DNA from: an uncultured Ruminiclostridium sp.
GTDB taxonomy: Bacteria; Bacillota; Clostridia; Oscillospirales; Acutalibacteraceae
DNA: 20,578 nucleotides
Assembly: GCA_902490005.1 (NCBI GenBank)
Contig: CABUCM010000043.1
Coordinates: forward strand, 1-20,578
Reading direction: 5' to 3'
Shown here piece after piece: positions 14,549 through 20,578 of the stretch; within the stretch, counting starts at the first letter, position 1, and every line of letters begins with the position of its first letter. The notes under the pieces are model-generated. The model was not told the DNA's origin. It made no database searches and saw nothing but the letters and a program-made list of their open reading frames with translations. A program made the position numbers and the translations under genes.

Positions 14549-15913
14549 TTATGGCAGAGACACCACCGCGCCGTCCTGAACCAGCTCCTTCCGCAGGGCC
14601 GCGACCTCTACCGCCGATACCGGGCAGCCCTCGCGGACCGCAAGAGCGGCCGCCGTACCCGCCGCCTGGCCGATAGCCAGGCAGGTGGGCATCACCCGGA
14701 TCATGGCGAACGCGTCTTGATCTGTGGAAATATCACGGCCCGCCGCTAAAAGCCCCTCTATGTTTTCCGACACCAGGCAGCCGTATGGAATCCCAACGCC
14801 ATGCTCTACCGCCAGCAAATGCATCTGGCCGTCCTTGGGGCTATGGGTATCCCGGTTATAGCCGGCGATGGCAATGGTATCATCCGAAACCCTCAGGTCA
14901 AGCACGTCCTGCAGCGTCATCCTCTTTTTACCCACCAGGCGCCTGCTTTCCCGGACCCCGGTATAAGGCATAATGGACACCAATTGGCAGTTTTCAAAAC
15001 CCGGCAGGTATTTTTTCATCATCAGGTACGTCTCCTTCACCTGGCGGTGGCATAAAAACTCCGCCTGAACCATGCTCCACGGGTCAGTAGAATCCGAATT
15101 GACCGCGCGGGTGACGTTTACAAAAGCGTTCCCTGTGAGCTGCCTGCAATAATCGATCATATTCCGCGGGATGGAAAACTCCCCGTTTTCTTTCGCTTTT
15201 TTTACCAGGGAGTAAAAGCCCATGACATTAAAGCATACATTATCTTTTAAAAAGGAAATATTCTGCCGCATTCCTGAAAACGTATCCGGAACGCCGTATT
15301 CCTCAGGGTTTTCTTCCAGATAAGCGATGGATTTTTCGTAATCTACATTGCCAAGCTCAAAGCACAGGGCCGGAGACTGCATCCCGCCTTCTTTATCCGG
15401 GTATCCCTTTTCATATTTAGCCCCCGACTGGTAGATCACGTGGCCGTCGCCGGTGCCGTCAATGACAATATCCGACGCAAAGCTCATCTTTTTCCCCTTA
15501 CACAGCACCGTAATCCCCTTGACCGCCCCGTTCTCGACCTTCACCCCATCCAGCTCCGCGTAAAGCAAAACGTCCAGGGATTTTTCTTGTTCGCACATCT
15601 CAAACAGGACGACGCTCATCCAAGCGGCGTTCACGTTGGTGATGGAATTAAGCAAGGGAGAAGCCAAATGTTCATTGACTCCGCCCACCTCTTTGAGGCG
15701 GTCGCAGATTTCTTGGCCAATGCCGCCTACCACCTGGTTTCCGGCACGGTCCCGGAAGGCCAGAAGGGGCAGCCCGGAGGTCAGCAGCCCGCCGATTTGA
15801 CCGTTCCGTTCCACTAACAGCGTGGAAACGCCCTTTCGCGCCGCGGCAATGGCGGCGGCAAAACCACCGGGCCCGCTTCCCACGACGATGAGATCATAAT
15901 TATCACGATACAT
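14549..15913 (-). CDS. FAD-dependent oxidoreductase (FAD_oxidored family)
   Basis: The protein has 454 residues. A Rossmann FAD-binding motif sits at the N terminus (DLIVVGSGPGGFAAAIAAAR, GSGPGG at 12-17) with the ribose-binding acid in LLVERNGQIGGLL. IVIDGTGDGHVIYQSGAKYE and, near the C terminus, LLAAGRDISTDQDAFAMIRV are typical of PF12831-type proteins. No signal peptide is seen, so it should be cytoplasmic. The start is the ATG six bases after AAAAGGTG; an in-frame GTG overlaps that ribosome binding site. It is the last gene of the LacI-controlled importer operon, 22 bases after the permease gene, suggesting that it oxidises or dehydrogenates the imported compound. Members of the family are mostly uncharacterised. 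Confidence 0.88.
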   Translation of the reverse strand: MYRDNYDLIVVGSGPGGFAAAIAAARKGVSTLLVERNGQIGGLLTSGLPLLAFRDRAGNQVVGGIGQEICDRLKEVGGVNEHLASPLLNSITNVNAAWMSVVLFEMCEQEKSLDVLLYAELDGVKVENGAVKGITVLCKGKKMSFASDIVIDGTGDGHVIYQSGAKYEKGYPDKEGGMQSPALCFELGNVDYEKSIAYLEENPEEYGVPDTFSGMRQNISFLKDNVCFNVMGFYSLVKKAKENGEFSIPRNMIDYCRQLTGNAFVNVTRAVNSDSTDPWSMVQAEFLCHRQVKETYLMMKKYLPGFENCQLVSIMPYTGVRESRRLVGKKRMTLQDVLDLRVSDDTIAIAGYNRDTHSPKDGQMHLLAVEHGVGIPYGCLVSENIEGLLAAGRDISTDQDAFAMIRVMPTCLAIGQAAGTAAALAVREGCPVSAVEVAALRKELVQDGAVVSLP

Positions 15914-15935
15914 ATCAATCACCTTTTTTCAGTTT

Positions 15936-16784
15936 CTATTCCTTGACCGCGCCGGCGGTTAACCCGGAAATCAGCATTCTGCCTAAAATGGTAAACACAA
16001 TTAAAATGGGGATGACCGCAATGGTGGCCGCGGCGGTAAGAGGGCCCCACTCCCTGCCGAAATAGCCGATATAATTGTAGATAGACACCTGAATGGGATA
16101 CAGGCTTTGGGAATTGACCAACACCGAGGAAACCGTGTATTCGTTCCAGGCGCCGATGAAAATCAAAAGGGAGGCGCAGGCGATGGTGGGCAGGCAGATT
16201 CTTGGCACCAGGCAGAAAATAATGTACCATTTGGACGCGCCGTCAATCTGGGCCGCCTCCTCGATGGCATAGGAAACCCCCTGCATCCCTCCCACCATGA
16301 TCCAAACGGACATGGGGATGTTGTAAGCGATGTAAATCAACGGAAGGGTATACCACTGGTTGTTCATTCCTAAAATGGAGAACAGCATATAGTTGGGCAC
16401 CACCATGGCCGCGCTTCCCATGGACAGCGGAATCCCGCAGAGGATCACGTAAAACAGCATTTTTTTACCCTTGAACACATACCGGGTCAGGGCATACGCG
16501 GCAAGGATCGCGCAAAGTATCCCAATGACAATGGAGGCCACGCTGTAAATGATACTGTTCAACGTAGCGATGGAGAAGGTTCCCGCGAAAACGGTCCCGT
16601 AATGCTCCATACTGGGCGCGAACCCAAAAAACTTGGGCGGATAAACCATCAATTCCCGGGCGGGCTTCAGGGAGGTAATCAGACCCCACAGAAAAGGCGC
16701 CAGGTTGACCACTAAAATTACAAGAAACGCGGCCGCCGCCAGCAGCTTAACCAGCGGCTTGGTTCCAATCGTTTTAGATTTCAT
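15936..16784 (-). CDS. ABC transporter permease, MalG-like (CUT1 family)
   Basis: The protein has 282 residues with six predicted membrane helices, the first at about 12-35 (LLAAAAFLVILVVNLAPFLW). The EAA loop is at about 172-195 (AIEEAAQIDGASKWYIIFCL) and the C terminus is LISGLTAGAVKE, nearly the same ending as the other MalG-like permease in this window. AAGGCGGTG precedes the start. Its first 11 bases overlap the end of the MalF-like permease gene, so the pair is translationally coupled. Confidence 0.93.
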   Translation of the reverse strand: MKSKTIGTKPLVKLLAAAAFLVILVVNLAPFLWGLITSLKPARELMVYPPKFFGFAPSMEHYGTVFAGTFSIATLNSIIYSVASIVIGILCAILAAYALTRYVFKGKKMLFYVILCGIPLSMGSAAMVVPNYMLFSILGMNNQWYTLPLIYIAYNIPMSVWIMVGGMQGVSYAIEEAAQIDGASKWYIIFCLVPRICLPTIACASLLIFIGAWNEYTVSSVLVNSQSLYPIQVSIYNYIGYFGREWGPLTAAATIAVIPILIVFTILGRMLISGLTAGAVKE

Positions 16785-17682
16785 ACTTCACCGCCTTCAT
16801 GTAAAAAATGGTGAGCAGGAAATTCACCAGGCAGAGCACGATGGATAAGGCGCTGGATTCCCCAAAATGGTAGCTTGTAAAGCTCATGCGGTAAATCTCG
16901 ATGGCCACGACCATGGTGGAGGTGCCCGGCCCACCGGCCAACAGCGTCAGGGGCACGTTCAGATTATTTAAATTGGACAGCCCTACAATAATCGCCGACA
17001 AGGCGATAGGCGTTTTTAAAAGAGGGAAACGCACGCGCCAGAACATTTGCCACTTGTTGGCGCCGTCGATTTTAGCCGCCTCCTCATATTCCACCGGAAT
17101 CGCCTTCAGCCCCGCCAGCACCTGGATCATCACATACCCGATGACTCTCCAGGTCATGACAAAGATCAGCGTGTAAATGGCGATCCTTTTATCCGTGAGA
17201 AAGCCCACATTCTCCACGCCAAACAGGGACAACAGATAATTCAAAAGGCCGGTGTCATCCTGGAAAATCCATTTCCACAGCATGGCCGCCACGATCATGG
17301 AGGTTACCCACGGGATCAGCACCAGCAGCTGGAGCACATAAGCGGCGCCTTTTGTCAGCATGTGAATCCAAAGGGCTAAAAGCACCCCAAGCACCAAGGC
17401 CAGCACCAGGCTCACCATGGATACAAAAAAGGATCTTCCAATCGAGGCGAGGATATCCGGGTCTGTCAGGACGTCGGCATAGTTCTGAAGCCCCATGAAT
17501 TTGGAAAACTGCATATAATCGCACCGGTATAGGCTGCAATAAAACGCGAAAGCAAGGGGCACGATTAAGAAAATGAGAATCAATAGCAGCGTGGGAGACA
17601 TGAGAAGATAGGGAAAGAGGCTTTTCTTCCACCGGGCGCGCCGTGAAAGGGACGGCCCTGGCATCTCCAGCTTGTTCTCCAT
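16774..17682 (-). CDS. ABC transporter permease, MalF-like (CUT1 family)
   Basis: The protein has 302 residues. A basic N terminus (LSRRARWKKSLFPYL) precedes the first membrane helix (LLMSPTLLLILIFLIVPLAF), with about six helices in all. The EAA loop is at about 198-222 (VEYEEAAKIDGANKWQMFWR). The start is the ATG nine bases after AAGGAG; a TTG 18 bases upstream would swallow that site. The gene follows the binding-protein gene after a 72-base gap with a hairpin. It pairs with the next permease to form the channel; no ATPase gene is present. Confidence 0.92.
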   Translation of the reverse strand: MENKLEMPGPSLSRRARWKKSLFPYLLMSPTLLLILIFLIVPLAFAFYCSLYRCDYMQFSKFMGLQNYADVLTDPDILASIGRSFFVSMVSLVLALVLGVLLALWIHMLTKGAAYVLQLLVLIPWVTSMIVAAMLWKWIFQDDTGLLNYLLSLFGVENVGFLTDKRIAIYTLIFVMTWRVIGYVMIQVLAGLKAIPVEYEEAAKIDGANKWQMFWRVRFPLLKTPIALSAIIVGLSNLNNLNVPLTLLAGGPGTSTMVVAIEIYRMSFTSYHFGESSALSIVLCLVNFLLTIFYMKAVKYEI

Positions 17683-17716
17683 GGCATTCAACTCCTTCAA
17701 CCGAACGGGATAGGGC

Positions 17717-17742
17717 GGGAAGGGGTTGTAAAACCCCTCCCC
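17717..17742 (-). other. Intercistronic hairpin between binding-protein and permease genes
   Basis: A GC-rich stem built on AGGGG/CCCCT with a TTTTACAA loop (minus strand) is extended by three more G-C pairs past a bulge. Position and likely role match the hairpin at the same place in the other importer operon: more binding protein than permease from one mRNA. Confidence 0.6.
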
Positions 17743-17754
17743 TGTTTTCCATTG

Positions 17755-19155
17755 TTACCGTGATACATTCCGGTCGGTAAAATCTTGAGCGGCCTGCTTT
17801 AAGGCCTCTGGTACCGTATAACCGTCTGAATAGGCGTAAATCATCGCGTTCTGCAAATCCAAGGCAAAGCCCGTGATGGGATAGGAGCCGGAAAATACCA
17901 GCGCGGAGTTTGCGTAGATATCGCTTGTGGTTATCATAAATTCATTGTCGGGGGTATCGATAAAGTCGGCGCAGTTCTCTAAGGTGGAATTAAGCACGGG
18001 GATCTGCTGGGCTTCCTTGCACCACATCTCATCGGCCTCCGGCGATACCAGGTACTCCAGGAAAGCGCCGGCCGCCTCTTTCACCTGAGAGCCGGACCAA
18101 ACCGCCGTATTCCAGGAATAGGCGTTGGCGATGGAATGGGCCTCTCCTTCATTCCACGAGGGATAGGCCATGAATCCCACGTCATCCGGATCGAAGGCGG
18201 TAAGGCCCTTTACCGTGGGGACCCGGACGGAGCCGCCGGAGATCATGGCGTATTGGCCCGCTTCAAAGTCATTGTAAATCTCTTCGGAGGTCTTAGCCAC
18301 GCAAGAAGCCGGCGTTACCTTGTACTTATCGATTAAATCGATCTGGAACTGCAGGCCCGCCTGGCCCTGTTCCCCATCCCATTCATTGGGAGTGCCGTCC
18401 TCATGGAAGATGCCGCCGTTTTGGCTGAACAGCACGGTGGGCAGTACGCCGTGAGGGTCGGTGACATCCGTGGCGTAGCCTACCCCGTAGCCCCACACCT
18501 GGAGCCCCTCGTCGTTGACATAGGTCAAGGTCTGAGCCGCTTCCACCAGGTCATCCCAGGTTTTGATATCCTCAACCTTAATACCGAATTGTTCAAACAG
18601 GTCTTTCCGGTACATGACGCCGAAGGTGCCGGAGAACAACGGGATTTCATAATGGTAGGTGCCGTCATAGCCCGCCCGGAACAACTCGTTGTCGATATCC
18701 GCTTTTTGTTCCTCAGTCCACTCATCATAAAACAGGTTTTCCAGCGGCTCCATACAGCCGGAAGCGATGGCTTCCCCCAGGTTCGCCATGTTAATCATGA
18801 AGATATCCGGACAGTTGCCGGCGGCATGGCCCGCGATGATTTTTGCCGACATGGTGGTCCACTCCTGGGTTTCCACATTGACGGTCACCTCTTTGTTTTC
18901 TGTCTGGAACTGTTCAATCAGTTTTTTCAAAACCTTAGAGCGTCCATTGTCCGCGTTCACATCCAGAAACGTCCACATTGTTACATCGCCGCTGAGAGCC
19001 CCTTCCGGCTCCCCGCCGCTTTCCGTTTCGCCGCCCTGCGCGGACGAGGCGCTTCCCTGACTCTCAGACGGCTCGCTCCCCTCGCCAGGCGAGCAGGACG
19101 CAAGAGAAAGGGTCATCATGAAAGCCAATAGGAAAGAGATACACTTTTTCATCAT
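17755..19155 (-). CDS. ABC transporter solute-binding lipoprotein (family 1, sugar type)
   Basis: The protein has 466 residues. The signal peptide MMKKCISFLLAFMMTLSLAS ends in a good lipobox (LASC, C21). A Ser/Gly/Glu-rich tether at about 22-55 follows, then the family-1 fold: DVTMWTFLDVNADNGRSKVL, AKIIAGHAAGNCPDIFMINM, and IKTWDDLVEAAQTL in the hinge region. The start is the ATG seven bases after GGAGGT; a GTG two codons earlier is possible but closer to it. First gene of the minus-strand transport operon, 110 bases after the LacI-type gene, with an operator between. The two binding proteins of the window are clearly different in sequence, so this is not a recent duplication. Ligand unknown, probably a sugar or sugar acid. 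Confidence 0.93.
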   Translation of the reverse strand: MMKKCISFLLAFMMTLSLASCSPGEGSEPSESQGSASSAQGGETESGGEPEGALSGDVTMWTFLDVNADNGRSKVLKKLIEQFQTENKEVTVNVETQEWTTMSAKIIAGHAAGNCPDIFMINMANLGEAIASGCMEPLENLFYDEWTEEQKADIDNELFRAGYDGTYHYEIPLFSGTFGVMYRKDLFEQFGIKVEDIKTWDDLVEAAQTLTYVNDEGLQVWGYGVGYATDVTDPHGVLPTVLFSQNGGIFHEDGTPNEWDGEQGQAGLQFQIDLIDKYKVTPASCVAKTSEEIYNDFEAGQYAMISGGSVRVPTVKGLTAFDPDDVGFMAYPSWNEGEAHSIANAYSWNTAVWSGSQVKEAAGAFLEYLVSPEADEMWCKEAQQIPVLNSTLENCADFIDTPDNEFMITTSDIYANSALVFSGSYPITGFALDLQNAMIYAYSDGYTVPEALKQAAQDFTDRNVSR

Positions 19156-19201
19156 TTTCACTACCTCCGATTCTAAAAAATAATAAATTTATTTTCTTCC
19201 A

Positions 19202-19226
19202 TTTGCCAAGCTGCAGACATGGCAAA
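19202..19226. repeat. Inverted repeat TTTGCCA-N11-TGGCAAA
   Basis: Perfect 7-base arms with CTGCAG near the centre lie between the LacI-type operator and the binding-protein start. It may be a regulator site or a 5'-leader hairpin; it does not match the catabolite-responsive element consensus. I do not see a convincing -35/-10 pair in this intergenic region. Confidence 0.45.
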
Positions 19227-19227
19227 C

Positions 19228-19253
19228 AAAAAATCTTAACGTTACGATTTTTT
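19228..19253. promoter_or_regulatory. LacI-type operator before the transport operon
   Basis: The core CTTAACGTTACG (19235-19246) lies in a 26-base near-palindrome with a single mismatched pair; the half-site reads AAAAAATC[TG]TAAC. It shares its core with the site over the LacI gene's own promoter. It sits in the 110-base gap between the regulator gene and the binding-protein gene. Confidence 0.75.
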
Positions 19254-19265
19254 TCAAAAGAAGAT

Positions 19266-20303
19266 TTATTGGATTTTTTTCACCGAAGAACGTTCCACAA
19301 TATCGCAAGGGATCACGATGCCAAGCTGCCCGTCGCCGCCATCTTCCAGCCGCTTGAGCATAATGTTGCAGGCTTCTTCCGACATGCGGTCCTTGTGCCA
19401 GTCCACAGAGGTCAGCGGCGGGCACAGCAAACAGGAAATAGGCAGGTTTTCATAGCCCACCAAGGAAATATCGTCAGGAATCCGAATGTGGTTCTCGTAG
19501 AAATACTGGTAGGCGCCGGCCGCGATGATATCTGAGGCAAACATGATTGCCGTAGGCCGTGTTTCCTGGGGGATCGCCATGATTTTCTCCGCCACATGAT
19601 ATCCATCCGTGGCGATATACCGGCTGTCGAAAACATACTCTTCCCGAAATGGAATACCGGCTTCCTCCAAAGCGAGCTGATACCCCAGCAGCTTGTAATG
19701 ATAAGCGCTGGTCAAGGGGTCGCCGCTGGAATAGGCGATCCTCCGGTGGCCCTTGCCGATTAAGTAGCGGATCGGCAGGGTAATGGATTCCGTATAATCA
19801 TTGCGCACAAAGTCTGAAAACTCGCTGGGACACCCAAGGGCAACGGTGGTGGGAATATACTTCATTAAAAGCTGGATAAATTCCTTAGTATACAGAGACC
19901 CTACCACAATCACGCCATCCACACGCTTTTGGGCCACGATCTTGGGAATCTTTTTACTGCCGGATTCGTAATGGAAATTTTCCAGCAGCAATCCATACCC
20001 CATATTGGCCAGGCTTTCGGCGATCTTCAGAATGTACTCTGTGTAAAAAATATCCTCGCTGCCGTCTTTGCTGTGCTTACGAGACTCATAGCGGTCATAG
20101 GTCATGGTAACTAGGCCGATATTCTGTTTCTTCCGTGTCACAAGCTCCCGCGCGGAAATATTGGGGATATAGCCCAAACGGTCAATCGCCTCCAGCACCC
20201 GTTCCCGGGTGACGGGTTTCACGCAATCCAGCCCGTTGACAACCGCCGAAACCGTGGTGGCGGAAACGCCCGCCTCTTTCGCTACATCCTTGATCGAAAC
20301 CAT
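19266..20303 (-). CDS. LacI-family transcriptional regulator
   Basis: The protein has 345 residues. The N-terminal helix-turn-helix and hinge are plain: MVSIKDVAKEAGVSATTVSA, VVNGLDCVKPVTRERVLEAI, LGYIPNISARELVTRKKQNI. A periplasmic-binding-protein-like effector domain runs from about 60 to 340 (VDGVIVVGSLY, RPTAIMFASDIIAAGAYQYF, ISLVGYENLPIS). AAAAGGGGATGACGGGAAT precedes the ATG. The adjacent operon encodes an importer and a FAD oxidoreductase, and palindromes lie both before that operon and over this gene's own promoter, so it should repress both until the imported compound or a derivative binds. Confidence 0.94.
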   Translation of the reverse strand: MVSIKDVAKEAGVSATTVSAVVNGLDCVKPVTRERVLEAIDRLGYIPNISARELVTRKKQNIGLVTMTYDRYESRKHSKDGSEDIFYTEYILKIAESLANMGYGLLLENFHYESGSKKIPKIVAQKRVDGVIVVGSLYTKEFIQLLMKYIPTTVALGCPSEFSDFVRNDYTESITLPIRYLIGKGHRRIAYSSGDPLTSAYHYKLLGYQLALEEAGIPFREEYVFDSRYIATDGYHVAEKIMAIPQETRPTAIMFASDIIAAGAYQYFYENHIRIPDDISLVGYENLPISCLLCPPLTSVDWHKDRMSEEACNIMLKRLEDGGDGQLGIVIPCDIVERSSVKKIQ

Positions 20304-20400
20304 ATTCCCGTCATCCCCTTTTCCATCATTGTGTCTTTGATTTGATATCCAGCGGGCAAAAGCCTGTGGCTGAAAACCCCATTAAAACATCGTATCGTTT

Positions 20401-20412
20401 CTTAACGTTAAG
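20401..20412. promoter_or_regulatory. Autoregulatory operator of the LacI-type gene
   Basis: CTTAACGTTAAG is a perfect 12-bp palindrome with the central CG usual for LacI-family sites. It lies three bases downstream of the -10 box, over the transcription start. Confidence 0.8.
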
Positions 20413-20415
20413 ATA

Positions 20416-20444
20416 AATATATCACACAATATGGTTTAAGTCAA
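20416..20444 (-). promoter_or_regulatory. Promoter of the LacI-type gene
   Basis: On the minus strand TTGACT (20439-20444), exactly 17 bases, then TATATT (20416-20421). Confidence 0.75.
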
Positions 20445-20520
20445 CAAAAAGTTTTATATATTTAATATTTTTTATCCATTATATCCTATTATATTAAATA
20501 TAATCATATGTTTTTTATAT

Positions 20521-20532
20521 CGTAACGTTCTG
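20521..20532. promoter_or_regulatory. Possible third LacI-type operator (one good half-site)
   Basis: CGTAACGTTCTG shares the TAACGTT core and its left half TATCGTAAC equals one half of the site at 19228-19253; the right half is degenerate. The surrounding 20445-20578 is very AT-rich with no gene visible. It could serve looping with the site 120 bases away, or a gene beyond the window. Confidence 0.4.
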
Positions 20533-20578
20533 TTTTATTTATTTCAAGGCGAAAAAGATAAAGCCGTGGCTCAGAAAA

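Noticed and set aside
18403..19131. Plus-strand open frame of 242 codons opposite the second binding protein
   Set aside because: Antisense shadow of a confident lipoprotein gene, with no ribosome binding site or recognisable domain.
19202..19226. TTTGCCA-N11-TGGCAAA as a catabolite-responsive element
   Set aside because: Spacing and core do not fit the CcpA consensus; kept only as an unassigned inverted repeat.

Overview
The window looks like a chromosomal stretch from a low-to-mid-GC Firmicute of the class Clostridia, probably a gut-type relative of the Oscillospiraceae or a neighbouring order. The reasons are strong AGGAGG-type ribosome binding sites, lipoprotein solute-binding proteins with Ser/Gly-rich linkers, a YesM/YesN-type two-component system, a DUF4317 protein, and a small Cys-rich protein of a kind I associate with clostridial mobile elements. 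The taxonomic call is inference. I see no rRNA, tRNA, CRISPR array, transposase or integrase.

Layout. (1) 1-1512: the 5' part of a DapA/NanA-superfamily aldolase on the minus strand, divergent from an AraC-family cupin regulator. (2) 1550-3251: a compact phage- or ICE-like regulatory module. An XRE repressor gene is divergent from a Cys-rich small protein and two sigma-region-4-like proteins whose genes overlap by ATGA. The shared control region carries four CCNTTAANGG palindromes at helical-turn spacing. (3) 3517-10715: a YesMN-like sensor kinase and response regulator, a terminator, then a binding protein, two permeases and a nucleoside-hydrolase-superfamily enzyme with a non-canonical metal-binding motif. 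This reads as one uptake-and-cleavage system. (4) 10800-14391: a DUF4317 protein, then a YeiH-type membrane protein divergent from a LysR-type regulator. (5) 14549-20303, all on the minus strand: a LacI-family regulator, a second binding protein, two permeases and a FAD-dependent oxidoreductase, with palindromic operators before the regulator gene and before the transport operon.

How the genes work together. There are two independent carbohydrate-type (CUT1-like) importers and neither has an ATPase gene in the window, so both probably borrow a shared MsmX-type ATPase. Each has a dedicated regulator (a two-component system in one, LacI in the other), a hairpin between the binding-protein and permease genes, and one terminal catabolic enzyme (nucleoside hydrolase or FAD oxidoreductase). 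The substrates cannot be told from sequence alone. The least explained part is the small module at 1550-3251, which has the control logic of a lysogeny switch but no mobility or structural genes nearby.
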